Assembly: GCF_013340935.1 (NCBI RefSeq)
Contig: NZ_WHOS01000011.1
Span: 62,001 to 126,000, forward strand
Direction of reading: 5' to 3'
Length of the DNA stretch: 64,000 bases
From: Azospirillum melinis
GTDB lineage: Bacteria > Pseudomonadota > Alphaproteobacteria > Azospirillales > Azospirillaceae
Shown here: piece by piece, positions 28,870-40,346 of the stretch
Position numbering within the stretch: position 1 is the stretch's first letter
Layout of the letters: each line of letters starts with the position of its first letter
Made by a program: the position numbers and the translations under genes
The notes under the pieces: model-generated
What the model saw: the letters and a program-made list of their open reading frames with translations, nothing else
Told to the model about the DNA's origin: nothing
Database searches by the model: none

Positions 28870-28900
28870 ACATAAGCTGAACGGGTTATGCCCCGTTGGA

Positions 28901-29899
28901 TCAGATGGTTTCCGTCCGGTCGAGGAAGCGCCCGAGAAGGGTGTGGGCGGCCGCCGCCGGGATGGTGGTTCCGGCGGTTACCTCCGCCTCGAGTCGCGCC
29001 AGATCGGCCCGCACCGCCGGGTGGGCACGGAAGCGGTCGATCAGCGTCTCGCGGATCTCGCTCCACAGCCAGGCGCGGGCCTGCTCCGACCGGCGGGTGG
29101 CGCGGGCGCCGTTGGCCTCGGTCAGCGCCTTGTGCTCACCGATGGTGTCCCAGATCGCGTCGATGCCCACCTTCCGGAAGGCCGAGCAGCTGAGAACCGG
29201 TACCCGCCAGTCGCCATGGCGCAACAGCGTCAGCGCATGCCGGTAATCGGCGACGGTGTGGCGGGCGGTGGCCGCGAGATCGCCGTCGGCCTTGTTGACG
29301 ACGACGAGGTCGGCCAGTTCGACGATGCCCTTCTTGATGCCCTGCAACTCGTCGCCGCCGGCCGGGAGGAGGAGGAGCATGAACAGGTCGACCATGTCGG
29401 CGACTGCGGTTTCCGACTGGCCGACGCCGACCGTCTCCACCACGATCACGTCGAAGCCGGCGGCCTCGCAGACCAGCATCGCCTCGCGCGTGCGGCGCGC
29501 CACGCCGCCCAAAGTCGCACCGGCGGGGGAGGGACGGATGAAGGCGGCGGGATCGCGCGACAGGTCGACCATCCGGGTCTTGTCGCCCAGGATCGAGCCG
29601 CCGGTGCGCTGCGACGACGGATCGACCGCCAGCACCGCGACCTTGTGCCCCAGCCCGATGACATGCAGCCCGAACGCCTCGATGAAGGTCGATTTGCCAA
29701 CGCCGGGCACGCCGGAGATGCCGAGTCGCACCGAATTGCCGGTATAAGGCAGCAGCGCCGCCAGCAGCGCGTCAGCGGTGGCGCGATGGTCGGCACGCGT
29801 CGATTCGATCAGCGTGATCGCCCGAGCCAGCGCCCGCCGGTCCCCCGACCGGACGGCTTCAGCGAGGCGGGCGGCGTCTTGCGGGGCGGTGTCGGTCAT
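28901..29899 (-). CDS. meaB: methylmalonyl-CoA mutase-associated GTPase MeaB
   Basis: 332-residue G3E-family GTPase that protects and reactivates B12-dependent methylmalonyl-CoA mutase. Walker [19 protein letters not shown], the [22 protein letters not shown] motif, [16 protein letters not shown], switch/Walker [13 protein letters not shown] and the NKAD guanine motif are intact. The mutase genes are not adjacent, which is common. The first residues [33 protein letters not shown] form the usual N-terminal dimerisation helices. Confidence 0.95.
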   Translation of the reverse strand: MTDTAPQDAARLAEAVRSGDRRALARAITLIESTRADHRATADALLAALLPYTGNSVRLGISGVPGVGKSTFIEAFGLHVIGLGHKVAVLAVDPSSQRTGGSILGDKTRMVDLSRDPAAFIRPSPAGATLGGVARRTREAMLVCEAAGFDVIVVETVGVGQSETAVADMVDLFMLLLLPAGGDELQGIKKGIVELADLVVVNKADGDLAATARHTVADYRHALTLLRHGDWRVPVLSCSAFRKVGIDAIWDTIGEHKALTEANGARATRRSEQARAWLWSEIRETLIDRFRAHPAVRADLARLEAEVTAGTTIPAAAAHTLLGRFLDRTETI

Positions 29900-30016
29900 G
29901 GCGGCGGCGTCGGTCTGTGCGAGGGAGCGGTACCCTACCCGCGGAGCGGTCCGGGATAAAGCCCTTGGCGCGGTGGCAGGTCGTCCCGGAAGCTGTGGTT
30001 TCGGTGGGTGGGCCTT

Positions 30017-30130
30017 CCACGGATTTCACGGATTTAGACACGGATTTCACGGATCTTTTTGAACTTGGCGGCGCTTCGGCCCTTCACGAAGGAGTGCTGC
30101 CTTGGGCCGCGACATCCGTGAAATCCGTGG
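30017..30130. repeat. CACGGATTTCACGGAT repeats, two direct and one inverted
   Basis: CCACGGATTTCACGGAT at 30017-30033, a second direct copy ACGGATTTCACGGAT at 30040-30054, and the exact 17-base inverted copy ATCCGTGAAATCCGTGG at 30114-30130. Within each unit ACGGATTTC / ACGGATT is itself repeated. The block lies between meaB and the yej operon (downstream end of the latter) in a 270-base non-coding gap. Confidence 0.75.
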
Positions 30131-30173
30131 AGATCTTGTCGACACCTCCCGTGCCCAAGGAATCGCACGCGCC

Positions 30174-31814
<1,641 letters not shown>

Positions 31815-31839
31815 GTCGGGCTCTTGAGGGTCGTCATCG

Positions 31840-32925
31840 TCATTCCGCCGCTTCCTTGCGCGCCGCCGTCGCGGCGGCGGCCTCACCGGGCAGCGCGGTG
31901 GACATCTGGGCGATGGTCTTGCGCGGGTCGAAGGCGTCGCGCACCGCCTCGCCGATGAAGATCAGCAGGCTCAGCATGATCGCCAGCACGAAGAAGGCGG
32001 TCAGGCCGAGCCACGGCGCCTGGAGGTTGGCCTTGCCCTGGGCCAGCAGCTCGCCCAGTGATGGCGACCCCGGCGGCAGGCCGAAGCCTAAGAAGTCCAG
32101 CGCGGTCAGCGTGGTGATCGAGCCGTTGAGGATGAAGGGCATGAAGGTCAGCGTCGCCACCATGGCGTTGGGCAGCACATGGCGCACCATGATGGTGACA
32201 TCCCCGGCACCCAGCGCCTTGGCCGCGCGCACATAGTCGAGGTTGCGCGCCCGCAGGAACTCCGCCCGCACCACATGGACCAGCGAGGTCCAGGAGAACA
32301 GCAGCAGCAGGCCGAGCAGCCACCAGAAAGTGGGCGTCACCACGCTGGCCAGGATGATCAGCAGGAACAGGGTGGGAAGCCCCTGCCAGATCTCGATGAA
32401 GCGCTGGAACAACAGGTCGGTCAGCCCGCCGAAATACCCCTGGACCGCGCCGGCGGCGACGCCGATGACCGACGAGAAGACGGTCAGCACCAGACCGAAC
32501 AGCACCGAGATGCGGAAGCCATAGATCAGCCGCGCCACCACGTCGCGCCCCTGGTCGTCGGTGCCGAGCCAGTTGTCGGCCGACGGCGGGGCGGGGGCCG
32601 GGACCGGCAGGTTGTAGTTGATGGTGCGGTAGCTGTAGGGGATCGGCGGCCAGACCATCCAGCCCTTGGCGTTGATCAGGTCGCGGACATAAGCGTCGCG
32701 GTAATCGGTCTCCGTCTCGAACTCGCCGCCGAAGGTGGTCTCGGGGTAGGTGTGGAAGACCGGCCAGTAATAGCGGTTCTCGTATTCGATCAGCAGCGGC
32801 TTGTCGTTGGCGATGAACTCCGCCCCCAGCGAGACGACGAACAGCACCAGGAAGATCCAGAAGGACCAGAAGCCGCGGCGGTTCGCCTTGAAGTTGGCCA
32901 GCCGGCGCCGGGTCAGCGGAGTCAT
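31840..32925 (-). CDS. yejE: peptide ABC transporter permease YejE
   Basis: 361-residue inner-membrane permease. After a first membrane helix (FWSFWIFLVLFVVSLGAEFIAN), a periplasmic region with ENRYYWPVFHTYPETTFGGEF and DDQGRDVVARLIYGFRIS, typical of YejE, is followed by five more helices and the EAA-like motif RAAKALGAGDVTIMVRHVLPNAMVATLTF. Start ATG 32925 overlaps the yejB stop as TGATG, giving coupled translation. C-terminus is Ala/Glu-rich. Confidence 0.94.
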   Translation of the reverse strand: MTPLTRRRLANFKANRRGFWSFWIFLVLFVVSLGAEFIANDKPLLIEYENRYYWPVFHTYPETTFGGEFETETDYRDAYVRDLINAKGWMVWPPIPYSYRTINYNLPVPAPAPPSADNWLGTDDQGRDVVARLIYGFRISVLFGLVLTVFSSVIGVAAGAVQGYFGGLTDLLFQRFIEIWQGLPTLFLLIILASVVTPTFWWLLGLLLLFSWTSLVHVVRAEFLRARNLDYVRAAKALGAGDVTIMVRHVLPNAMVATLTFMPFILNGSITTLTALDFLGFGLPPGSPSLGELLAQGKANLQAPWLGLTAFFVLAIMLSLLIFIGEAVRDAFDPRKTIAQMSTALPGEAAAATAARKEAAE

Positions 32926-34034
32926 CACACCCTCCGCGATTCGAAGTCGATGCGGGGGTCGACCATCACATAGGTGATGTCGCCGACCAGATTCATGATC
33001 AGCCCCAGCAGCGTGAAGAAATAGAGCGTGCCGAACATCACCGGATAATCGCGGTTGATCGCCGCCTCGAAGCCGAGCAGCCCCAGCCCGTCGAGCGAGA
33101 AGATCACCTCGATCAGCATGGCGCCGGTGAACAGGATGCCGATGAAGGCGCCGGGGAAGCCGGCGATGACGATCAGCATGGCGTTGCGGAAGACATGGCC
33201 GTACAGCACGCGGTTCTCCGTCAGGCCCTTGGCCCGCGCGGTGGTGACGTACTGCTTGCCGATCTCCTCCATGAAGGAGTTCTTGGTCAGCATGGTCAGG
33301 CCGGCAAAACCGCCGATCACCATCGAGACCACCGGCAGCGCCATGTGCCAGAAGTAATCGAGCACCTGTTTGTACCAGGGCAGGCTGCCCCAATTGTCCG
33401 AGACCAGCCCGCGCAGGGGGAACCAGTCGAGATAGCGCCCGCCGGCGAACACCACGATCAGCAGCACCGCGAACAGGAAGCTGGGGATGGCGTAGCCGAC
33501 GATGACGACGCCCGACGTCCAGACGTCGAAGGGCTGGCCGTCGCGCACCGCCTTGGCGATGCCGAGCGGGATGGAGACCAGATAGACGATCAGCGTCGTC
33601 CAGATGCCGAGCGAGATCGACACCGGCATCTTCTCCAGCACCAGATCGACCACGCGGCGGTCGCGGAAGTAGCTGGTCCCGAAATCGAACACGATGTAGT
33701 TCGACATCATGTGGATGAAACGTTCGTGCAGCGGCTTGTCGAAGCCGAACTCCTTCTCCAGCTGCTTGATGAAGGCGGGGTCCAGCCCCTGGGCGCCGCG
33801 ATACTTGCCGCCGCTGTCGCCGCCGGTTTGGTTCTGGCGCTGGGCGGCGTTGGCGTCGCCGCTGGCGCTGCCGCCGATGCGCGAGGTCGCCTCCACCGCT
33901 GTCCCCTGGACGCGGGCGATCATCTGCTCGATCGGGCCGCCGGGGGCGATCTGCACGATCAGGAAATTGATCACCATGATCCCGAACAGGGTGGGGATGA
34001 TCAGCAACAGGCGGCGGATGATGTAGGCCAGCAT
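32925..34034 (-). CDS. yejB: peptide ABC transporter permease YejB
   Basis: 369 residues from ATG 34034 ([27 protein letters not shown]), a typical DppB-type first helix; a longer start at 34058 is less likely. Contains the periplasmic insert after residue 35 (a Gly/Asn/Gln-rich stretch [19 protein letters not shown] longer than in E. coli), [13 protein letters not shown], and the EAA loop [24 protein letters not shown]. Overlaps yejE at its stop. Upstream neighbours are the two binding proteins. Confidence 0.94.
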   Translation of the reverse strand: MLAYIIRRLLLIIPTLFGIMVINFLIVQIAPGGPIEQMIARVQGTAVEATSRIGGSASGDANAAQRQNQTGGDSGGKYRGAQGLDPAFIKQLEKEFGFDKPLHERFIHMMSNYIVFDFGTSYFRDRRVVDLVLEKMPVSISLGIWTTLIVYLVSIPLGIAKAVRDGQPFDVWTSGVVIVGYAIPSFLFAVLLIVVFAGGRYLDWFPLRGLVSDNWGSLPWYKQVLDYFWHMALPVVSMVIGGFAGLTMLTKNSFMEEIGKQYVTTARAKGLTENRVLYGHVFRNAMLIVIAGFPGAFIGILFTGAMLIEVIFSLDGLGLLGFEAAINRDYPVMFGTLYFFTLLGLIMNLVGDITYVMVDPRIDFESRRV

Positions 34035-34094
34035 CGCGGGTGTCCCGACCCTCCCCAATCCTCAAGGAAACGGCAGCTTAGACCAAACTATCGT

Positions 34095-35954
34095 TCACGG
34101 TCCTGTGCGGCGTGCGCTGTTGGCGAGCTTCGCGTTCTTGTCCGCGTCGATCCACCAGCTGTCCGGGAAGCCCAGGCCGTACTTTGGGGCAACCGTGGGA
34201 TGGGAGAAACGGTTCCAATAGGCCACGCGGTACACCGTGTCGTGCCAGTGCGGGATGACGTACCAGTTCCACAGCAGCACGCGGTCGAGCGCCCGGGTGG
34301 CGGCGATCAGCGACGGGCGGTCGGGGGCGGCGATCAGCGTCTCCACCAGCTTGTCGATGGCCGGGTTCTTGATGCCGATCGCGTTGCGGCTGCCGGGCTG
34401 GTCGGCGCGCGAGGATTCCCAGTAATCGCGTTGCTCGTTGCCGGGCGACAACGACTGCGGGAACCGCTCGATGATCATATCGTAATCGAAATTATCGGTG
34501 CGGTTTTGGTACTGCGCGCTGTCGACCACGCGGATCTGCGCCTCGATGCCGGCGCGCTCCAGATTGCGGACGAAGGGCTGGACGATGCGTTCCATGTCGG
34601 CCTGGACCAGCAGGAACTCGAAGCGGAAGGGCTGGCCCTGGGCATTCACCAGCTTGCCGTTCTTCAGCTCCCAGCCGGCGTCCTTCAGCAGGCCCAGCGC
34701 GGTGCGCAGGTTGCCGCGGATGTTGCCGCTGGCGTCGGTCTTCGGCGGCTCGTAGGGCTTGGTGAACACCTCGTCCGGGATCTGGCCGCGGAAGGGTTCC
34801 AGCAGCATCAGTTCCTCGGGCGAGGGCAGGCCGGTGGAGGCCAGTTCGGTGTTGGCGAAATAGCTCTTGGTGCGCTGGTACAGGCCATAGGACAGGTTGG
34901 CCCGCGTCCATTCATAGTCGAACAAATAGTTCAGCGCCTCGCGCACGCGGCGGTCCTGGAAGATCGGACGGCGAATGTTGAACACGAAGGCCTGCATGCC
35001 CTGCGGGTCCTCGTGCTTGATCTCCTCCTTGATGATCTGGCCGTTCTGCACCGCCGGAACATTGTAGCCGGTGGTCCAATTCTTCGACGAGTTCTCCAGC
35101 CGGAAATCATAGGCGCCGGCCTTGAACGCCTCGAAGGCGACGTCGAGGTCGCGGTAATAGTCGTAGCGGATGCGGTCGAAATTGTAGCGGCCGCGGTTGA
35201 TCGGCAGATCCTTCGCCCACCAGTCCTTGACCCGCTCATAGGTGATGGCGCGGCCGGCCTGCACGTCCACCACCTTGTAGGGGCCGCTGCCGATCAGCGG
35301 ATCGAGGGTGGTGGTGGCGAAATCGCGGTTGGCGAAGGCATGCTTGGGCAGCACCGGCAGCTGGCCCATGATGACCGGAAGCTCCGGGTTGTTGCCATCC
35401 CGGAACGAGAATTTGACCGTCCGCTCGCCGGTCTTCTCCGCCTTCGTTACGTCGGCGTAATAGGTGCGGTAGAGCGGGTGACCCTTTTCCTTGAGCGTGT
35501 CGAAGCTCCAGATCACGTCGTCCGCCGTGACCGGCTGGCCGTCGTGGAAGCGGGCCTCCGGCCGCAAGGTGAAGGCGACCCAGGTGCGGTCGGGAGCGAC
35601 CTCGATGCTTTCGGCCAGCAGGCCGTATTCGGTGATCGCCTCGTCGCCGTTGCTGGTGGTCAGGGTCTGGAACACCAGCCCGGCCCCGGCGGCGGCCTGT
35701 CCGCGCAGGATGAAAGGGTTCAGGTTGTCGAAGCCGCCGAAGGCCATCAGCTTGACCTCGCCACCCTTCGGGGCGTCGGGGTTGGCGTAGTCGAGATGCT
35801 GGAAGTCCGGCCCGTATTTCGGCTTGCCGTGCAGGGCCAGGGCGTGGCTGCCCTTTTCCTGAGCCGAGGCAGGGGATGCCGGCAGAAGCGCTGCCGCCAT
35901 CATCACCGCTGCCGCCGCCATACCGGTGCCCAGCCACCGCATCCGACCCGTCAT
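34095..35954 (-). CDS. periplasmic oligopeptide-binding protein (YejA-like), copy 1
   Basis: 619 residues from ATG 35954 (MTGRMRWLGTGMAAAAVMM), which has a GGAGGGG stretch upstream. A Sec signal peptide ends at PASPASAQEKG. The mature protein is an SBP_bac_5 fold with family landmarks KYGPDFQHLDYANPDAPKGGE, GSGPYKVVDVQAGRAITYERV and WYVIPHWHDTVYRV. It delivers peptides or peptide-like substrates to YejBE. It is separated by 74 bases from the upstream, related binding protein and by 60 bases from yejB. Confidence 0.92.
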   Translation of the reverse strand: MTGRMRWLGTGMAAAAVMMAAALLPASPASAQEKGSHALALHGKPKYGPDFQHLDYANPDAPKGGEVKLMAFGGFDNLNPFILRGQAAAGAGLVFQTLTTSNGDEAITEYGLLAESIEVAPDRTWVAFTLRPEARFHDGQPVTADDVIWSFDTLKEKGHPLYRTYYADVTKAEKTGERTVKFSFRDGNNPELPVIMGQLPVLPKHAFANRDFATTTLDPLIGSGPYKVVDVQAGRAITYERVKDWWAKDLPINRGRYNFDRIRYDYYRDLDVAFEAFKAGAYDFRLENSSKNWTTGYNVPAVQNGQIIKEEIKHEDPQGMQAFVFNIRRPIFQDRRVREALNYLFDYEWTRANLSYGLYQRTKSYFANTELASTGLPSPEELMLLEPFRGQIPDEVFTKPYEPPKTDASGNIRGNLRTALGLLKDAGWELKNGKLVNAQGQPFRFEFLLVQADMERIVQPFVRNLERAGIEAQIRVVDSAQYQNRTDNFDYDMIIERFPQSLSPGNEQRDYWESSRADQPGSRNAIGIKNPAIDKLVETLIAAPDRPSLIAATRALDRVLLWNWYVIPHWHDTVYRVAYWNRFSHPTVAPKYGLGFPDSWWIDADKNAKLANSARRTGP

Positions 35955-36028
35955 GCCCGATCCCCTCCCTCGCTTGTTTTCTCGAAAAGCGTTCAGTCCG
36001 ATGGAGTTAGCCCTGCAATGGGGCGTCA

Positions 36029-37879
36029 TCAAGGCTGCGCCGCCTTACCGGCCGGATCGACCCACCAGGCAGCCGGGAAATTGGTGCTGCGATAGTCCTG
36101 ATCGTATTTCGGCCAGACCGTTGGATGGGCCAGCCACGCCTTGTGGGCGACCCAGCTTTCCGGGTTGTGCCATTGCGGCACCATGTAGAACCCCCACAGC
36201 AGCACGCGGTCGAGCGCGCGGGTGGCGGCCTGCACCGAGTCGAGATCCTTGGCGGTCAGCGCCTTCTCGATCAGCGCGTCGGCCACCGGGTCGTGGATGC
36301 CGGAATAGTTGGCCGATCCCTTCAGGCCGGCGGCGGCGGAGCCGAAATAGCCGCGCAGTTCGGTGCCCGGCGGGGTGAAGAAGGCGAGGTTGACGATGAT
36401 CGAGTCGAAATCGAACTCGTCCAGCCGCGCCTGATACTGCGCGGTGTCGACCAGACGCAGGGACGCGTCGATGCCGACGCGGCGCAGGCTCTCGACATAG
36501 GGCTGGATGACGCGGGTCAGCGCGCCGGTGCCGTCGAGGAATTCGATGGCCATCGCCTCGCCGGTCTTGCCGTTTGTCAGCTTGCCGTTGCGGACCTCCC
36601 AGCCGGCCTCCTTGAACAGGCGGGTCGCCTCGCGCACCTGGGCGCGGTTGTTGCCGCTGCCGTCGGTGGTCGGCAGGGTGAAGGGCTGGGTCAGCAGCCG
36701 CTCGGACAGCTGCGCCTTGAACGGCTCCAGCAGCGCCAGCTCCGCCGGGCCGGGTGGACCCTTGGCGCCGAAGTCGGAGTTGGGGAAGTTGCTGAGCGTC
36801 CGCTTGTACTGGCCGTACAGGATGTTCTTCTGGATCCAGTCGAAATCGAACAGCAGGGCCAGTGCCTCGCGCACGCGCGGGTCGGCGAACTTGTCGCGCC
36901 GGGTGTTCAGGCGGAAGCCCTGGGCGCCCAGCGGCAGCTCGCTCGGCACCTCCAGCTTCCGGACCCGGCCGTCTTTCATGGCGGGGAAGTCGTAGCCGGT
37001 GGTCCAGCGCTGCGCCCGGTATTCGCCGCGGAAGTCGTAGGCGCCGGCCTTGAACGCCTCGAACATCACGTCGTCGTCGCGGTAGAAGTCGTCCTTCACG
37101 ATGTCGAAATTGTAGAAGCCGCGGGCGGTCGGCAGATCCTTCGCCCACCAGTCGGCGACCCGCTCATAGGTGATGGAGCGGCCGGGATCGACCGTCCTGA
37201 TGCGGTAGGGGCCGCTGCCCAGCACCGGCTCCAGCGTCGTCTTGGAGATGTCGCGACCGTTCGACATCCACCAATGCTTGGGCTGGGGCGAGAAGGTGGT
37301 GGCGAAGTCGATGATCGGCTTGATCTCCCCGGTGCCGGTCAGGGTGATCTTGAAGCGGCGGTCGTCCAGCGCCTCCACCTTGGCGGTGCGGTCGAGGAAG
37401 GACTTGATGAAGGGCGCGCCATGGGCCTGGATCGCGTCCCAGGTGAAGACCACGTCGGCGCTGGTGATCGGCGTGCCGTCATGCCAATGGGCGCCCTGGC
37501 GCAGCGTGAAGACCGCCCAGCCATAATCGTCCGGCACCTCGACGCTTTCCGCCATGTGGGCATAGGCGGCGTCGAGTTCCCAGCCGGACCCGACCATCAG
37601 CGTGTCGGAGATCAGCCCCAGCGTGCGCGGCCGCACCCCGCGCAGGATCAGCGTGTTCAGGCTGTCGTAGGTGCCCGGCTGCGATTCGGCCAGCCCGACC
37701 GACCCGCCCTTGGGCGCATCGGGGTTGACGTGGGGGAAATGGGTGAAGCCGGGCTGGAACTGCGGCTCGCCGAACTGCTTCAGCGCGGTGACGGTCCGGG
37801 TGGCGGCCTGTGCTGGCGTCAGGATCGCCGGCGTCGACAGCGTCAGGATCGTGGCGGCAATGGCGAGAAGGCGGCGCAT
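36029..37879 (-). CDS. periplasmic oligopeptide-binding protein (YejA-like), copy 2
   Basis: 616 residues with a cleavable signal peptide (MRRLLAIAATILTLSTPAIL...PAQA-AT). Shares the layout of the next gene: FPHVNPDAPKGGSVGLAE, GSGPYRIRTVDPGRSITYERVADWWAKDLP, LNTRRDKFADPRVREALALLFDF and FYMVPQWHNPESW. The two are therefore tandem paralogues with different substrate-contact residues possible. First gene of the yej operon; the intergenic space to the upstream hypothetical gene is about 80 bases and should carry the operon promoter. Confidence 0.92.
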   Translation of the reverse strand: MRRLLAIAATILTLSTPAILTPAQAATRTVTALKQFGEPQFQPGFTHFPHVNPDAPKGGSVGLAESQPGTYDSLNTLILRGVRPRTLGLISDTLMVGSGWELDAAYAHMAESVEVPDDYGWAVFTLRQGAHWHDGTPITSADVVFTWDAIQAHGAPFIKSFLDRTAKVEALDDRRFKITLTGTGEIKPIIDFATTFSPQPKHWWMSNGRDISKTTLEPVLGSGPYRIRTVDPGRSITYERVADWWAKDLPTARGFYNFDIVKDDFYRDDDVMFEAFKAGAYDFRGEYRAQRWTTGYDFPAMKDGRVRKLEVPSELPLGAQGFRLNTRRDKFADPRVREALALLFDFDWIQKNILYGQYKRTLSNFPNSDFGAKGPPGPAELALLEPFKAQLSERLLTQPFTLPTTDGSGNNRAQVREATRLFKEAGWEVRNGKLTNGKTGEAMAIEFLDGTGALTRVIQPYVESLRRVGIDASLRLVDTAQYQARLDEFDFDSIIVNLAFFTPPGTELRGYFGSAAAGLKGSANYSGIHDPVADALIEKALTAKDLDSVQAATRALDRVLLWGFYMVPQWHNPESWVAHKAWLAHPTVWPKYDQDYRSTNFPAAWWVDPAGKAAQP

Positions 37880-37960
37880 CGGCGGTCCTGTGTGGGAAGC
37901 GGACGTTCTGGTTAGATTGCCACGCCCGCTTCCCGGTCAAGCGCAATTCCGGTTCTCAAG

Positions 37961-38473
37961 TCAGTTGCTTCGCGCCGCGCGCCAATGGTCGGCCATGCGG
38001 TCCATCAACTGGCGATAGCGGCGGTCGGTCCGCATCAGCTTGCGCACCGACTTTCCGTTGCGCGGGTCGGCCAGCATCCAGGCCTCCGCCGCCGCCTGAT
38101 GTTCGGGATGGATCGACAGCAGATAGATCGCGGCCTGTTCCGGGGACGCAATGACCGTCTCCCGCATTCCTTCCAGGATGGCGCCGACATAGAGCGGCAG
38201 GACCTTGCGGAAATCCTCCGGCCCGCCGTCGGTCCTGCCCTCGGCCTCGGCGATGTCGGGGGAGGCGCCGCCGTCGGCCATCAGGGCGCTGCGTTCGGCC
38301 GCCGGCAGGGCGAAGAAGGCGTCGAGCCCCAGCAGCAGGTCGCAGACCGTCTTCTTGCGCACCATCCAGTTCGACCCGCCCGACACCCGAACCGCCAGCC
38401 CCTCCAGAAAGGGTCGCAGCTTTTCAGGGGACGTTTCGAAAACGGAACGGGCGGGAGGGGGGATGGCGGTCAT
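37961..38473 (-). CDS. hypothetical protein linked to hisN
   Basis: 170 residues, soluble, largely helical. Notable segments are SNWMVRKKTVCDLLLGLDAFFALPAAERSAL, VLPLYVGAILEGMRETVIASPEQAAIYLLSIHPEHQAAAEAWM and a basic C-terminus with RKLMRTDRRYRQLMDRMADHWRAA. No catalytic motif or membrane segment is evident and I do not recognise the family. ATG 38473 begins 7 bases after the hisN stop, with GAGGGCGAA just upstream inside the end of hisN, so it is co-transcribed with hisN. Confidence 0.7.
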   Translation of the reverse strand: MTAIPPPARSVFETSPEKLRPFLEGLAVRVSGGSNWMVRKKTVCDLLLGLDAFFALPAAERSALMADGGASPDIAEAEGRTDGGPEDFRKVLPLYVGAILEGMRETVIASPEQAAIYLLSIHPEHQAAAEAWMLADPRNGKSVRKLMRTDRRYRQLMDRMADHWRAARSN

Positions 38474-38480
38474 TTCGCCC

Positions 38481-39263
38481 TCAGCCTGCCAGCACCGTCA
38501 TGGCGTCCCGGTGGGTCTGAGGATCGCCGGCGGCGATCACCCGGCCGGTGGAGTTGGCGTCGAGCGGCTTGCCGTCCCAATCCGTCATCAGCCCGCCGGC
38601 CCCGGTCACCACCGGCACCAAGGCCGCGAAATCGTACAGCTTCAGCCCCGACTCGACGACGAGGTCGTAATAGCCGGACGCCAGCAGGCCGTAGCTGTAG
38701 CAGTCGCCGCCGTAGGAGGCCGTCTTCACCCTGGCGGCGACGCGGCGGTAGGCCTCGTAGTCGCTGCCGGGGAACAGGTCGGGAGAGGTGGTGCCGAACA
38801 TGGCGGCAGGCAGCCCGCCGGGGCAGGGGCGCACGCGCACCGGCTGGCCGTTGTGGGTGGTCGGGCGGCCTTCGACGCCGATCCAGCGGTCGCCGACGAT
38901 GGGCTGGTCGATGATGCCGAGCACTGGGCGGCCATGGTGCAGCAGGGCGATCAGCGTGCCGAAGATCGGCCTGCCGGTGATGAAGGACTTGGTGCCGTCG
39001 ATGGGGTCGATCACCCACACCCACTCGGCGTCCAGGTTCTTGGTGCCGTGCTCCTCGCCATAGATGCCGTCGTCGGGGCGCTGGCTTTCGATGATGGTGC
39101 GGATGACGTGCTCCGCCTCGCGGTCGGCGATGGTGACCGGCGAGGCGTCGGCCTTGTCGTCGATGGCGACGGGGGTGCGGAAATAGCGGCGGACCACGCT
39201 GCCGCTGGAGTCGGCCAACCGCTGGGCGAGCGCCACCATCGGGGCGGGGCAGGGTTCGGTCAT
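38481..39263 (-). CDS. hisN: histidinol-phosphatase, inositol monophosphatase family (HisN-type)
   Basis: 260 residues; a Mg2+/Li+-sensitive monophosphatase fold. Metal-binding motifs: GEEHG (about residue 69), WVIDPIDGTKSFITGRP (about 82) and GLKLYDFAALVPVVTGAGG near the C-terminus. In alphaproteobacteria and actinobacteria this subgroup supplies histidinol-phosphate phosphatase in histidine synthesis, but sequence alone cannot exclude inositol-1-phosphatase activity. AAGGAGCGACC precedes ATG 39263. The rest of the his operon is not in the window. Confidence 0.86.
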   Translation of the reverse strand: MTEPCPAPMVALAQRLADSSGSVVRRYFRTPVAIDDKADASPVTIADREAEHVIRTIIESQRPDDGIYGEEHGTKNLDAEWVWVIDPIDGTKSFITGRPIFGTLIALLHHGRPVLGIIDQPIVGDRWIGVEGRPTTHNGQPVRVRPCPGGLPAAMFGTTSPDLFPGSDYEAYRRVAARVKTASYGGDCYSYGLLASGYYDLVVESGLKLYDFAALVPVVTGAGGLMTDWDGKPLDANSTGRVIAAGDPQTHRDAMTVLAG

Positions 39264-39436
39264 GGTCGCTCCTTGACTTTGGTCGATAGGGTTGCCGCAT
39301 CCTAACGGCGCCCGCCCGCCCCGGAAACCCGAAAGCGCCCCGGCTCTGCTTGAGGAGAGGCCCCGATTTCCGCCGGGCAGCCCATCCGCCGGGAGGGCTT
39401 TGCGCCCGGCGCGGCTTGTGGCAGCCTCGACGGGCC

Positions 39437-40342
39437 ATGACGAACCGACCCAACATCTACGCCGCCGCGCCCATCGACCGCGCCTCCCTCCGCCGCAAGG
39501 ACGAGGATTGGCTGACGGAGGCCTGGCTCGCCCCTGCGTCCCGCGTCCTGCCGATCTGGCAGACCAAAAGCTTCGTCGCCGGTCCGGAGGATGCGCCCCG
39601 CGCCGTCCTGCTGCCGGCGGAGGGGTTGGACGCGGTGCCGATCTTTCTCGGCCTTATGGACGGCACGCCGGTCTTCACCGTCGACCTGTCGATGGTCGAG
39701 GACCCGGACGCCCTGCCCGCCCTGCGCGGCCATGGCCGGTTCGAGGATCTGCGCGTCACCGGCCCGCTGATGCCGGAAGGCGAGGCGGCGCTGTGCGCCT
39801 ACGCCCGCGGCATGGTGTGGTGGAACGCCCGCCATCGTTTCTGCGGCGTCTGCGGCTCTCCGGCGGCGACGGCGGAGGGCGGGCATGTGCGGCTCTGCAC
39901 CAATCCCGACTGTGCCACCCATCATTTCCCGCGCACCGACCCGGCGGTGATCATGCTGGTCCATGACGGCGGCGACCGGGCGGTCCTGGGCCGGCAGAGC
40001 CGGTTCCCGCCCGGCATGCATTCGGTGCTGGCCGGCTTCCTCGAACCGGGCGAAAGCCTGGAGGACACCGTCGCCCGCGAGGTGTTCGAGGAGGTCGGGC
40101 TGACGGTGACGGACATCCGGTACCGCTCGTCGCAGCCCTGGCCCTTCCCGTCCTCGCTGATGCTGGGCTTCACCGCGCGGGCCACCAGCTTCGACATCGA
40201 CACCGGCAACGACGAGCTGGAAAGCGCCCGCTGGTTCGACCGCGATTTCCTGCGGACCCATACCCCGGACGAGACCTTCCGCCTCGCCCGGCCCGACTCG
40301 ATTGCCCACCGCCTGATCCGGGAATGGATGGCGGAGGGGTGA
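39437..40342 (+). CDS. nudC: NAD(H) diphosphatase NudC
   Basis: 301 residues. NudC cleaves NAD(H) to NMN(H) and AMP and can remove NAD caps from RNA. The zinc ribbon CGVCGSPAATAEGGHVRLC...NPDC (about 135-160) precedes the Nudix box GFLEPGESLEDTVAREVFEEVGL (about 200-222), and SQPWPFPSSLMLGF is the NudC-specific SQPWPFPxS motif that defines NADH preference. ATG 39437 is the best start; the frame is open from 39350 but upstream codons look non-coding. Divergent from hisN. Confidence 0.95.
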   Translation: MTNRPNIYAAAPIDRASLRRKDEDWLTEAWLAPASRVLPIWQTKSFVAGPEDAPRAVLLPAEGLDAVPIFLGLMDGTPVFTVDLSMVEDPDALPALRGHGRFEDLRVTGPLMPEGEAALCAYARGMVWWNARHRFCGVCGSPAATAEGGHVRLCTNPDCATHHFPRTDPAVIMLVHDGGDRAVLGRQSRFPPGMHSVLAGFLEPGESLEDTVAREVFEEVGLTVTDIRYRSSQPWPFPSSLMLGFTARATSFDIDTGNDELESARWFDRDFLRTHTPDETFRLARPDSIAHRLIREWMAEG

Positions 40343-40346
40343 GGGA

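Noticed and set aside
33195..36095. Plus-strand frame of 966 residues over yejB and the binding protein
   Set aside because: Antisense to clearly recognisable transporter genes; composition biased, no family motif.
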